From Natrarchaeobaculum aegyptiacum (GTDB lineage Archaea > Halobacteriota > Halobacteria > Halobacteriales > Natrialbaceae), in the NCBI RefSeq assembly GCF_002156705.1, contig NZ_CP019893.1, positions 2,852,001 through 2,916,000 on the forward strand: DNA of 64,000 nucleotides, given 5' to 3'. Position numbers and translations under genes: made by a program. The stretch's first letter is position 1. The number at the start of each line of letters is the position of its first letter. Shown one piece after another: positions 1 through 7,466 of the stretch. Under the pieces are notes generated by a model that saw only the letters and a list, made by a program, of their open reading frames with translations, searched no databases and had not been told where the DNA came from.

Positions 1-37
1 CCGTGAACGGCGCGGCTTCCCGGCATGGGAATACCAG

Positions 38-750
38 CTACGTTTCGCTGTTGCTGGCAGAGGGTTCCGACCCGTGGAAAGTCGAGAGAGTCATCTGCGA
101 GGGTTCCTCGCTCGTCTCTCGGTGTCGTTCGAAAGACGCGTCGCGTCTTTCGTGATCACGAGACGGCTCCGCCGTCTCGAACGAGGTCGTGGCGCTGTCA
201 CAGGCGCTCCCATCCCGTGAGATGTCATCGCCCGCCGGTTTCAGCGGCAGGCTCTCACCCCACGGGTCATGGCGGCCAGCGATGTTGACCGCCGCGTTGA
301 TGTCTGCGTGGTACTCCGATACCCAACACTCGTCGTTCTGGCACCGGAACACGTCACCGTTCCGGTGCCCGACGTGACCGCACTCGTGACACGTCTGACT
401 CGTGTACTCTGGTCGGACGTATTCGACCGGAAGCCCTGCCTCTCGTGCCTTGTCATCGATGCGCTGTTGAAGCCGAGCGAACGCCCATGCGTGGAGTCGT
501 CGGTTCATCCACTCACCGTAATCGAGGTCTTCACGGATGTCCGAAAGATCTTCCAGCACAAGCACTGGCTTCTCGAATCGACAAGCATACTCGACAGCAC
601 GTCGAGACGCCTTCTCGATGATGTCTGTGAGTGCGTTCTGGTAGTGGTCGAATCGCTCGTCTATCCGCCACTGTGAGGCGTCACGCTCTTGGAGTCGCTT
701 GAGCGTCGTGAACATCTCTTTGCGAAGGTGACGAGCGCGACCACCGTTGA
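38..750 (-). pseudogene. TnpB (IS605/IS1341-type) C-terminal fragment
   Basis: The reading frame encodes the C-terminal half of a TnpB RNA-guided nuclease. It shows the RuvC-II glutamate (VLVLEDLSDI), the zinc finger (CHECG followed by CQNDEC) and the RuvC-III aspartate (HADINAAVNIA). The N-terminal half with the RuvC-I aspartate is missing. TnpB-like sequence begins near position 750, where it joins the 5' end of a DUF4157 gene, so this is a truncated insertion. The 3' part carries two tight hairpins (130-152 and 159-179) that could belong to the right-end RNA or be structural. No TnpA is present. The fragment is probably inactive as a nuclease; whether it still makes a guide-like RNA cannot be judged here. 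Confidence 0.8.
130..179. repeat. Two adjacent perfect hairpins in the tnpB 3' end
   Basis: An 11-bp inverted repeat with a single-base centre (130-140 with 142-152) is followed by a 9-bp repeat with a 3-nt loop (159-167 with 171-179). In TnpB elements the right-end RNA overlaps the 3' end of the gene, so these may be its stems. That assignment is inference. Confidence 0.55.
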
Positions 751-819
751 TTTGTCGCTTGTCTCGTTGTCCGAGTCCGAGTTCGAGCGCGCGTTCCGAG
801 AACGCGTCCAGTCTGTCAT
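751..819 (-). pseudogene. 5' remnant of a DUF4157 (eCIS-associated) gene
   Basis: Starting at the ATG at 819 the minus strand reads MTDWTRSRNARSNSDSDNET, which matches the start of the intact DUF4157 protein at 4214-5437 (MTNWKRSRNADSDDETSD). The match also holds at DNA level and continues upstream. It stops near 751, where TnpB sequence begins. This is the beginning of a third DUF4157 copy, cut off by the transposon fragment. Nothing downstream of the break in this window belongs to it. Confidence 0.7.
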
Positions 820-875
820 CGTCTACGCCTCCAGTCGCGGTTGGTGCGTCCGTACTTGGGGGTTCGATTGGACAT
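816..875 (-). CDS. 19-codon leader ORF before the disrupted DUF4157 copy
   Basis: A short frame starting at 875 (MSNRTPKYGRTNRDW then arginines) ends in TGA overlapping the ATG of the DUF4157 remnant as ATGA. The frame contains a GGAGG sequence that would serve as Shine-Dalgarno for the next gene. The same arrangement, with related residues (M-x-NRTP), lies before the intact copy (5434-5493). Conservation of length, start region and ATGA overlap supports a leader for translational coupling. It is too short for family assignment. Confidence 0.45.
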   Translation of the reverse strand: MSNRTPKYGRTNRDWRRRR

Positions 876-1013
876 ACTCGCCTTGATTTCTATTCTAACA
901 CGGGCACCATAATTCTTTCCGTGCTAACTATATTCTGTAAGAACATATGGAAGTGATACGTGGTTGGAGAGATGGAGAATTACCACTTCTAACCGAGGAA
1001 TAATTGGAATGCG

Positions 1014-1085
1014 ATGAATATGTACACCGACGCCGGAGACCACTTGCGCGCGGAGTTCGAGCGGATCGGCGCGGTTCTCGAGTAA
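1014..1085 (+). other. 23-codon ORF, conserved with 5634; probable 5' gene remnant
   Basis: This frame reads MNMYTDAGDHLRAEFERIGA and ends four residues later. Nearly the same peptide is encoded at 5634, also divergent from a DUF4157 gene. The two DNA segments, including the intervening region, are parts of a duplication. The peptide looks like the N-terminus of a longer protein whose remainder is lost in both copies. Its function is not recognised. In this copy it ends 16 bp before the 3' end of the convergent 345-aa gene. Confidence 0.4.
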
Positions 1086-1100
1086 TCAGTATTAGTTCAG

Positions 1101-2138
1101 TCAGTTCAGCAGTGAGTTCACACTGCCGAGCAGGGAGTCGTCACCGAAGTATTTCGAGTCGAGATCGGAGAGATACGCCCCGTCCTCATCAGGAGCATGG
1201 TAGTCTGGGTAGAAGTCGACCTCCTCGTAGGCGAGCGCAGCGGCAATATGGCCCAGACCCAGGATCTGATACTCCTCGGGCGGCATAACGCCCATCCGAA
1301 CGAAGCAATCCCGAATCTGACACGCCAGGTCGAACGACAATCCGTGCTGGAACTGCTCCAGCGTGCCGGGATCGACCGGTGGTTCCTCGAATCGAGCGTC
1401 GGGTTCCCTGTCGGGTTCGATGGCCGTTGTGACCTGTTCGATGCCGTCGTGGTCGAGATACGCCATGTGCAGTTCAGAGGTTGTATCCACGTAGAATCCC
1501 TCGGCCAACTCCGCCAGTTCGTCCTCGTTGGACTGTGCGAACAACTCCGTCGAAAAGCCGGACCAGGTCTCGAGGCCATCGTCTGTTAGTCCAGCTAGTG
1601 ATGTCCCTTTCGGTGACTGTTGATCCAGGTCGAGTCCAAACTCGGTGGCCAGTTCTCGAGCGTCATCCGCGAGATCGGTCTCGAGGGGATCGAGCCCGAG
1701 GTAGACGTGCTTGCGATAGAGGTGGTAGTCTTCGTCCTGGGAATCCGACGGTGGATGGAGAACGCGCTCGGTGTCCTCGTCGTGGTGGCTTTTCAGTTGC
1801 TGGTAGAGATCGCCGAAGTGGTCCTCGAATTCCTCGAGGTCCATCGAGTCGATCGCTGAACGAACCGCCTGCAGGTGGACGGGATTTTTCCACTTCGGGG
1901 TGACTGTGTCGTAGCCACGATTCAGGAACACGTAGTACTGGGCGTAGCGGCGGGCCTGTTTGCCGTGTTCGCTTTCTTCTCGAGTGCGCTTTTCAGGGTT
2001 TTGTGAATAAGCTTCGGAATCGTGAGCGTAAACCTCACCATCGATTTTGCGCATCTCCATTCTGTGCTTGTTGCCAGCGTTATCAACGACGTGAAGACCG
2101 ATATTTTCGTCATTCTCTCCTGTGATTTCTGCTTTCAT
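1101..2138 (-). CDS. Unknown 345-aa partner of the DUF4157-derived gene (paralogue of 3207-4211)
   Basis: I recognise no known domain. The protein is acidic and soluble. It is clearly paralogous to the 334-aa product of 3207-4211: both begin MKA-x-TGE, share a motif around residue 60-75 (QARRYAQYYVFLNRGYDT versus QARRFARYWVYRKRGYDT), a REPDAR motif in the middle and a C-terminal block with a CQIRDC / CQVRDC motif followed by MG-x-x-PPE. It starts 3 bp after the stop of the upstream gene (2142-3074), so the two are translationally linked. The same pairing occurs at 3207/4214. Consistent placement after DUF4157-type genes suggests a cargo partner, adaptor, chaperone or immunity protein; this is inference only. 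Confidence 0.8.
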   Translation of the reverse strand: MKAEITGENDENIGLHVVDNAGNKHRMEMRKIDGEVYAHDSEAYSQNPEKRTREESEHGKQARRYAQYYVFLNRGYDTVTPKWKNPVHLQAVRSAIDSMDLEEFEDHFGDLYQQLKSHHDEDTERVLHPPSDSQDEDYHLYRKHVYLGLDPLETDLADDARELATEFGLDLDQQSPKGTSLAGLTDDGLETWSGFSTELFAQSNEDELAELAEGFYVDTTSELHMAYLDHDGIEQVTTAIEPDREPDARFEEPPVDPGTLEQFQHGLSFDLACQIRDCFVRMGVMPPEEYQILGLGHIAAALAYEEVDFYPDYHAPDEDGAYLSDLDSKYFGDDSLLGSVNSLLN

Positions 2139-2141
2139 AAT

Positions 2142-3074
2142 TTAAGCTAGACCATCGAAGTTATCGCCCCACTCATCATCCTCGTCACGGCCACCGAGCC
2201 AGCCCGGTAGACGGTCGCGCAAGGCACCAGCCTTCTCATGGACGCGACCAGATGCCATTTGCTCGGCAGTCTGACCGATGGCAGGGCTGGTATCAAGCAT
2301 CCCTTTGGTGGCAGCTCCAGCTAATGCCGCACCGGCGATCGCACCAAATGGGCCTGCCAGTCCTAACGCGGCAATCCCCCCGCCAGTCGCCAACCCGGCC
2401 CCACTCGAGAGGACGTCCTTTCCAGCCTCGGAGACCATCTGTCGTTTGGTCGAGGCGGGCCGGATCTGTTCGGAGACGTACTTGCCGAGTTCGGACACCT
2501 GCTCCTCGAGATTTTCGACACGCTCTTCGACCGAGCCCTCGGTGCCACCCATCTGGGCGTAACTGTCAGCTTCGGCCTCCTGAGCGGTTTTCTGTGCCTC
2601 GTGGTTGAACTTCACGAAACTCGCTGCAGTACTGCCGATATCGGCGATGGCCCCCGTAAACCGCTGGACGTGGATTTCGGTGTCGGCCATCTCGCCCTCG
2701 AGTTGCTGGCCGGGTTCGGAGACGACCGCTCGCACTGAATCGGGGACGCTGGCCTCGCCTGCGGGTTCGTGGTCACGGTGGGCGGCTTTGTTCCGGTGCA
2801 GCGAGGCTTCGGTTTGCTGTTCGATATCGTGTGGGACTTCAGCCGGCCGGGTCTGCTGGCGCTCACGGAAGGCGGCCATCTCGCTGGGCGTGCCCATCGC
2901 GTTGGTGGGCATCCCCTCGGCAGCCCACTGACGCGTATCGGCGTGGCCGTACTCTTTGGCCGTGCGCTGTAACGTTGCTCGCTGGGTCTCGGTCGGCTCG
3001 AGACTCGCGCCTTCTCGGGATATCACGGATATGAGTGTGGCGTTAGTCGGTTGTTGTCTCTCGATATCTGTCAT
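2142..3074 (-). CDS. DUF4157-related protein lacking the zincin core, with glycine-zipper-like segment
   Basis: The 310-aa protein begins like haloarchaeal eCIS-associated DUF4157 proteins: residues 45-100 contain a W-A-x-EGMP-x-x-AMG motif and an AFRERQ-x-x-RPAEVP-x-DIE motif. Residues 110-130 (PDSVRAVVSEPGQQLEGEM) correspond to the start of a DUF4157 domain. The next residues, TEIHVQR (132-138), correspond to TDVHIQR that follows the domain in the neighbour at 4214-5437. The HExxH core has therefore been removed in frame. Residues 140-205 are probably helical or coiled coil, and residues 222-258 form a glycine/alanine-rich hydrophobic stretch that could insert into membranes. It is followed after 3 bp by the 345-aa partner. 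A pore-forming cargo is plausible but unproven. Confidence 0.75.
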   Translation of the reverse strand: MTDIERQQPTNATLISVISREGASLEPTETQRATLQRTAKEYGHADTRQWAAEGMPTNAMGTPSEMAAFRERQQTRPAEVPHDIEQQTEASLHRNKAAHRDHEPAGEASVPDSVRAVVSEPGQQLEGEMADTEIHVQRFTGAIADIGSTAASFVKFNHEAQKTAQEAEADSYAQMGGTEGSVEERVENLEEQVSELGKYVSEQIRPASTKRQMVSEAGKDVLSSGAGLATGGGIAALGLAGPFGAIAGAALAGAATKGMLDTSPAIGQTAEQMASGRVHEKAGALRDRLPGWLGGRDEDDEWGDNFDGLA

Positions 3075-3206
3075 ATCCTGTCAGTGAGTTATGCTGTGGC
3101 GAGCAGTCGACCGTTGTCGGGATCGGTGAAGTCGGGAATCGATGGCCGTTGTGGCCTGTTCTTGGCTAATATAACCGAAATATTTTATGTGTCTCTGTAG
3201 GGAGAA

Positions 3207-4211
3207 TCAAGCGTTTGGGTGAACGCGCCGTGTCTCTCCTTCGTGTTCGTACGCGTTCTCAGGCGTCTGTTCTTCGTACCACGTGCTAATTTCTGCATCC
3301 GGATCGAAGTACTCGTCGTAGAAGTCGTAATGGGAATACCACGTCGAAGCATCGTGGCGTCCGTGACCCAAGATTCGGAACTGTTCCGGTGGGGCAATCC
3401 CCATTGCAAGGTAGCAATCCCGGACCTGACAGACCAGGTTTCGGACGAGCTGGGTTTTTAGATCGACGAACGAGTCAGGTTCATACGCGAAAATCTCGAT
3501 ACGGGCGTCAGGCTCGCGCTCGAGATCGGGCTGTGTGCCCCATTGAGTGTGATACTGTCCGAGTGCATCGTCCCAATGGACGTGCACACCCGAGACAGCT
3601 TCGACGAGTGCCCCGTCTCGGATGTTCGGCATCGACTCGAGGTCGACACCGGCAGCGTCAGCGATTGCCTCAGCATCCAGTTCGTCAATAGTTGCTCCTG
3701 CAACTTCGTCCTCAAGTAGGTCGACGACGTGGGGGTCAGTCAGTATATCTGCGTAGGCGCTAGCCGTCTCTGAGTCCATTCCGAGGTAGATGTCCTGTTG
3801 ATAGACTGCCTCCTCGGGTGTGACCCCCTCAGGCATCCTGATCGATGACTCGGCATCGGTATAGATACTTCGCAGGTGGTGGTAGAGCTCACCGAAGAAC
3901 GAATTGGCGACATCCGCCGAGAGGGGCGTTAACGCTACGGCCGCCTGGGCAATTTGGTCCGGGTTCTTTGTCGGCTCGAGCGTGTCGTAGCCGCGTTTGC
4001 GGTATACCCAGTAGCGGGCAAACCGGCGAGCCTGATTGACGTGCTCGTTGCCCGCTTCGGTACGGTCGTCGGGATCATCTGGATAACCGTCTTGTTGATG
4101 GCCGGTTATCTCACCACCGTGAGTCATCTCAATAAGATGTTCGACACCACCATTATCTCGTAGGTTAACACCGACAACCCCGTTTCCTTCTCCAGTGACA
4201 ACAGCCTTCAT
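3207..4211 (-). CDS. Unknown 334-aa partner of the DUF4157 gene (paralogue of 1101-2138)
   Basis: This is an acidic protein without a recognised domain, homologous along its length to the 345-aa product downstream. Shared features are the MKA-x-x-TGE start, the QARR(F/Y)A motif, central REPDAR and the C-terminal C-Q-x-R-D-C motif. It begins 2 bp after the stop of the DUF4157 gene at 4214-5437, so translation is probably coupled. The variable first gene followed by a conserved second gene resembles effector-partner cassettes. Enzymatic activity cannot be inferred from the sequence. Confidence 0.8.
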   Translation of the reverse strand: MKAVVTGEGNGVVGVNLRDNGGVEHLIEMTHGGEITGHQQDGYPDDPDDRTEAGNEHVNQARRFARYWVYRKRGYDTLEPTKNPDQIAQAAVALTPLSADVANSFFGELYHHLRSIYTDAESSIRMPEGVTPEEAVYQQDIYLGMDSETASAYADILTDPHVVDLLEDEVAGATIDELDAEAIADAAGVDLESMPNIRDGALVEAVSGVHVHWDDALGQYHTQWGTQPDLEREPDARIEIFAYEPDSFVDLKTQLVRNLVCQVRDCYLAMGIAPPEQFRILGHGRHDASTWYSHYDFYDEYFDPDAEISTWYEEQTPENAYEHEGETRRVHPNA

Positions 4212-4213
4212 GA

Positions 4214-5437
4214 CTAAACATTACCTCCCTGAGCGTGTCCCTCCAAATCCGTTCCAGTGGCAGCTTTAGCGGCTTTGACGGCCTCATCCTTGATTTTGGA
4301 AGCCCATTGGCTCGGTGAGTCTGCGAGGATACTTTCCCACTCTTCTGAAATTCCGATATCCTGAAGGCTGTCTGGGTTAGCGACCTTATTTTCGGCAGTG
4401 GTTTTCGCTTGGTTCGCTGCCTGGGTTACGACGTCCTGGCTGTTGTCAAGAACTTCGCCAGCAGCACCCGCGGTCACTATTTTGAGTCCGGTTTTGACCA
4501 CGACTTCGGCCCAATCCTCTTGATCCATCTCACGGGCGCCTCTTCCGATATTCCCGAATATTTCGGACGTTTTCTCTACGAGCGTCCCTAGTGGGCCGAA
4601 TCCGTCCTTGACGTACTCTTTAAACGCCTCGTTGTCTGCCTCAACTGCTCCATCTTCAGCTTCTTGGAGAAGATCGGCAAACTCCTCAGGAGTCTCGTCT
4701 TTTGCCGACCGCTGTATGTGCACGTCAGTTCCCAGCCGATTGACGACTAGCGGCTCCTCACCGGAGAGCGCCTGCTCGGCCGCCGCGTCGGCCTCGCGCT
4801 CGAGTTGGGGATCAGGGTCAATCTCGAGATCAGCGCCCTCCTGGGGCATCATCGAAATCGGCGCGCCACCGTTCTGTTGTTTGACGTGGGCGAGTTCGTG
4901 CGCGAGCAAGTGCTGACCCTCAGGACTTTCGGGATCGTACTCGCCGGAATTAAACACGATATCGTTCCCGCAGGTAAACGCCTTCGCGTCGATGGCCTCA
5001 GCAGCTTTCGCTGCAGTGCCGCCCGTGTGAATGCGCACGTCCGAGAAATCGGCGTCCATCCGCTCCTCGAGGGCGCGTTGGACGGGCTGATCCAGCGGTT
5101 GGCCACCGTTGCTCAGCACGTCCAGGACCTTGCCGGGCACCTCGTCGATGGTCGTGTCGGTTCCCTCGAGCGAGCGCTGGATCTGACCCTCGTCACGACC
5201 GAATAGTCGTGGAACCGCCGAATCAGCGAGATCCACGGCGGCAGCGGAGTTATCGAACGTCGCTGCCTCGAGGTGGGTCTCCACCCGGGCATGCTCGAGG
5301 GCGGCCGCCGCCAGGGGTTTGGGGCTTCCATCCCGGACAGCAGCCGACGAAGACGTCGTGTCGGCTGTCTGTGCCTGTGACGTGTCGCTCGTCTCGTCGT
5401 CCGAGTCCGCGTTCCGGGAGCGTTTCCAGTTTGTCAT
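4214..5437 (-). CDS. DUF4157 protein, putative eCIS cargo with HELAH zincin motif
   Basis: With the ATG at 5437 the product is 407 aa. An earlier in-frame ATG at 5458 is less likely because a GGGAGG sequence and an ATGA overlap with the leader ORF favour 5437. Residues 113-200 form the DUF4157 core: PVQRALEERM, FSDVRIHTG, AFTCGNDIVF, FNSGEYDP, then HELAH at 180-184, the HExxH metallopeptidase-like motif. Residues 200-245 give the typical SMMPQEG and IDPDP-x-x-EREAD segments. The remaining C-terminal region (about 250-407) is helical, without a recognised toxin fold, and may be the effector part. DUF4157 is known as an eCIS-associated domain. No sheath, tube or baseplate gene lies nearby, so the delivery machine must be elsewhere. 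Confidence 0.85.
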   Translation of the reverse strand: MTNWKRSRNADSDDETSDTSQAQTADTTSSSAAVRDGSPKPLAAAALEHARVETHLEAATFDNSAAAVDLADSAVPRLFGRDEGQIQRSLEGTDTTIDEVPGKVLDVLSNGGQPLDQPVQRALEERMDADFSDVRIHTGGTAAKAAEAIDAKAFTCGNDIVFNSGEYDPESPEGQHLLAHELAHVKQQNGGAPISMMPQEGADLEIDPDPQLEREADAAAEQALSGEEPLVVNRLGTDVHIQRSAKDETPEEFADLLQEAEDGAVEADNEAFKEYVKDGFGPLGTLVEKTSEIFGNIGRGAREMDQEDWAEVVVKTGLKIVTAGAAGEVLDNSQDVVTQAANQAKTTAENKVANPDSLQDIGISEEWESILADSPSQWASKIKDEAVKAAKAATGTDLEGHAQGGNV

Positions 5438-5493
5438 CTCCCTTCCCTCCGGGAGCAAATGGTGTGTCCACGCGTGGGAGTTCGATTGGGCAT
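5434..5493 (-). CDS. 19-codon leader ORF overlapping the DUF4157 start
   Basis: The frame starts at 5493, encodes MPNRTPTRGHTICSRREGR and stops in an ATGA overlap with the ATG of the DUF4157 gene. The counterpart at 816-875 has the same length, a related beginning and the same overlap. The leader contains the purine-rich ribosome-binding sequence of the next gene. Upstream, both copies share a block that includes AATTATGGTGC, likely part of the promoter. A translational-coupling leader is the simplest reading. Confidence 0.45.
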   Translation of the reverse strand: MPNRTPTRGHTICSRREGR

Positions 5494-5633
5494 GCTTGTC
5501 TTACTATTTCTTCTAACACGAGCACCATAATTCTTTTCCAAATGAATGTCTTCTATAATCCTACAATGGAGTCTAGACGTGCTGGAAGAACTGTGAAATT
5601 ATCCACCCTGGATGGAGCCTAAGAGGGGAAGTG

Positions 5634-5702
5634 AATATGTACACTGACGCTGGGGACCACTTGCGCGCAGAGTTCAACCGGATCTGCGCGATTCTCGAGC
5701 AA
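5634..5702 (+). other. Second copy of the short ORF (MYTDAGDHLRAEF), broken by the IS5-type element
   Basis: It begins with GTG and reads VNMYTDAGDHLRAEFNRICA then ILEQ, after which the IS5-type terminal repeat starts. It matches the ORF at 1014-1085, so both belong to a duplicated segment that includes the DUF4157 promoter region. As in the other copy, only an N-terminal piece remains. The function of the complete protein is unknown. Confidence 0.4.
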
Positions 5703-5778
5703 TCTGCTCTGTTGAAGAGCGATCTAATCAGCTGATATCACGGGTTAGAAGGGTGAAGTCGAGGAAATCGAGGTTGGT

Positions 5779-6603
5779 ATGGAAATCGACATCCTCGACT
5801 TCGTTGAGCAGTGTCGAGACCTAGCTAAACAAGCGTTGGGGAAGCACGCGGGCGAGCCCGCCGTTGGCGGGCTCGCCCGCTGGGTACACGTCGTTTTGCA
5901 CTGTTTTCGGCTCGAAGAGGGCCATAGCTACCGTGAAACGCCGAACCGGCTGAAGTACATGTCTGAGGTTCGTGACGTACTTGACCTCGATCAGGACGAG
6001 CTGCCGGATTACAGCACGATTTGCAAGTCGTTCGATCGGCTGAAAATGTGGGTGTGGCGGGCGTTGCTGCGCGTTTCAGCGCAGCAACACCCACAGTCTG
6101 GGCACGTCGCTCTCGACAGTACGTTCTTTGATCGACGCGCTGCTTCATCGTACTACCGTCAGAGATCCGGGAACAGCGTCCAGACACTGAAAGTGACCAC
6201 ATTAACCGATGTAGAGTCTCTCGCAGTTCTTGACGTCCATATTTCGGACCGGTGGAAGCATGATACGAAGACAGGGCCGCAGGTCGTCCGCCGAAACGCG
6301 GACGACCTGCTTTCCGTGGCGGCTGACAAAGCCTTCCACAACTGGCACACCAAATACGAGTTCTACGCACTCGGTGTCGAACCACTGATCTTACAGCGTG
6401 GATCGAGATCACTCACGACAGGGAATAATACGCTCATCCGGACAAAAGGCTACGCTCAGCGCTGGATGGCGGAAACTTCGTACTCGACGACGAAGCGCTC
6501 GCTCGGCGATGCCGTGCGAGCGCTGGGCCGGTATCGACAGTACCGTGAAATTGTTCTCATGTTCGCGATCATCAACATAGAAAAGCTCTGTGAACCGCTC
6601 TAA
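5779..6603 (+). CDS. IS5-family transposase
   Basis: The 274-aa DDE transposase catalyses cut-and-paste movement of its element. The triad can be placed at D113 (HVALDSTFFD), D183 (SVAADKAFHN) and E232 (RWMAETSYSTTKR). The length is normal for compact haloarchaeal IS5 members and the frame is intact, so the element may be active. The coding sequence contains unusual perfect inverted repeats: a 15-bp stem with 3-nt loop at 5848-5880, a 10-bp stem at 6063-6088 and a 13-bp stem with 6-nt loop at 6279-6310. Confidence 0.9.
   Translation: MEIDILDFVEQCRDLAKQALGKHAGEPAVGGLARWVHVVLHCFRLEEGHSYRETPNRLKYMSEVRDVLDLDQDELPDYSTICKSFDRLKMWVWRALLRVSAQQHPQSGHVALDSTFFDRRAASSYYRQRSGNSVQTLKVTTLTDVESLAVLDVHISDRWKHDTKTGPQVVRRNADDLLSVAADKAFHNWHTKYEFYALGVEPLILQRGSRSLTTGNNTLIRTKGYAQRWMAETSYSTTKRSLGDAVRALGRYRQYREIVLMFAIINIEKLCEPL
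5848..5880. repeat. 15-bp perfect hairpin inside the IS5 transposase gene
   Basis: Arms 5848-5862 and 5866-5880 are perfectly complementary with a 3-nt loop. The stem lies in codons for AGEPAVGGLAR. An extended G+C stem inside an open frame should slow transcription or translation. It is part of a wider pattern in the transposase genes here. Confidence 0.85.
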
Positions 6604-6676
6604 CCATCATTCAGCAGCTATTCAACAAAGCAGAATATTCATGAATATAGTCGCGCTTGTCACAGTAATCGTCGTC

Positions 6677-7397
6677 GTGTTTAGTTTGTCTCAGTGTGCC
6701 AGCGGGCAAAGGCTTGCAACCACGAATCAGCTGTTGCTGGATTGACGTGGCTGGACGAATTAGAAAACCAAGACGTTCGGCTTTTTACCTCTCTATAAAC
6801 ACGTTCGGTGGTGTTTCGATCACCGTGTCGTTCGCACCGAAACTCGAGAGCGCGGCGGTGGAGTGCTGCGTTCAACCACGCGGCCGAATCGACGAGAAAG
6901 AGTGCGCCTTCGGCGTCGTATTTCTCCATGAGTTCCGCAAGAAACATTTCGGTGGCAGCGGTTGTTCGGGCCGAATACAACCGAATGTGCAGAAATCGGT
7001 TCGTTGCAGTATCGACCGCTGCGTACAGCCAGTACTGCTGCCCATCGATCCAGATCACTGTCTCATCGAGTGCGACCGTGGCTGGTTCAGCACCCTCAAC
7101 CGGGGCAAGATCAGCTTTGTGAACCCAGTCGTGGACGGCTTTTCGACTCCGTTCGACACCGGACTTCTCGAGTTCTCGAACTGTATTCGAAAGCGATAGT
7201 CCGCCCAGATGGAGTCGAACACCGAGCGTTATCAGCTCACGCGGTGTCCGCTCTCGCTGCACAAACTCCACGTCGACCAATCCACTAGATCCCCTGGGGC
7301 GGGCAGTTTCAGGCATAGGCACCGAACACAGCCACCGTCTCACCTCTTCATACCCAAACTAAACACCGCCGCTGGCACAATGAGGCAAACTAAACAC
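6677..7397 (-). mobile_element. IS6-family insertion sequence (left copy)
   Basis: Terminal repeats of about 29 bp are visible: 6677-6705 and the complement of 7369-7397, both starting GTGTTTAGTTTG and continuing to a TGCCAGCGG end with two mismatches. A second internal copy of the AAACTAAACAC end lies at 7356-7366. The element sits only 42 bp to the right of the IS5-type element. A decayed relative in the same orientation is at 34313-35001. No target duplication is visible. Confidence 0.75.
6681..7316 (-). CDS. IS6-family transposase
   Basis: The protein (211 aa from the ATG at 7316) shows the DDE core typical of haloarchaeal IS6 members: ALDETVIWIDG (first D), FLVDSAAWLN (second D) and ERVYREVKSRTSWFS (E). 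The N-terminal part carries a helix-turn-helix-like region (LSLSNTVRELEKSGVERSR). The frame is intact. IS6 enzymes act by replicative cointegrate formation, and directly repeated copies can mobilise the DNA between them; the matching decayed copy at 34.3 kb makes this relevant here. Confidence 0.85.
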   Translation of the reverse strand: MPETARPRGSSGLVDVEFVQRERTPRELITLGVRLHLGGLSLSNTVRELEKSGVERSRKAVHDWVHKADLAPVEGAEPATVALDETVIWIDGQQYWLYAAVDTATNRFLHIRLYSARTTAATEMFLAELMEKYDAEGALFLVDSAAWLNAALHRRALEFRCERHGDRNTTERVYREVKSRTSWFSNSSSHVNPATADSWLQAFARWHTETN

Positions 7398-7466
7398 GAC
7401 GGAACGCACCATCTACGACCACAATAGATTTTAGTACTTCAAAACGTTCTATTGCATATAGCGTCT

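Larger units (their letters stand above)
5703..6634 (+). mobile_element. IS5-family insertion sequence
   Basis: The element is bounded by imperfect inverted repeats: 5703-5720 (TCTGCTCTGTTGAAGAGC) and the complement of 6617-6634, matching at 16 of 18 positions. One transposase gene fills it. It interrupts the short ORF that begins at 5634. I could not identify a convincing target duplication, so the exact ends may be off by a few bases. Confidence 0.75.
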
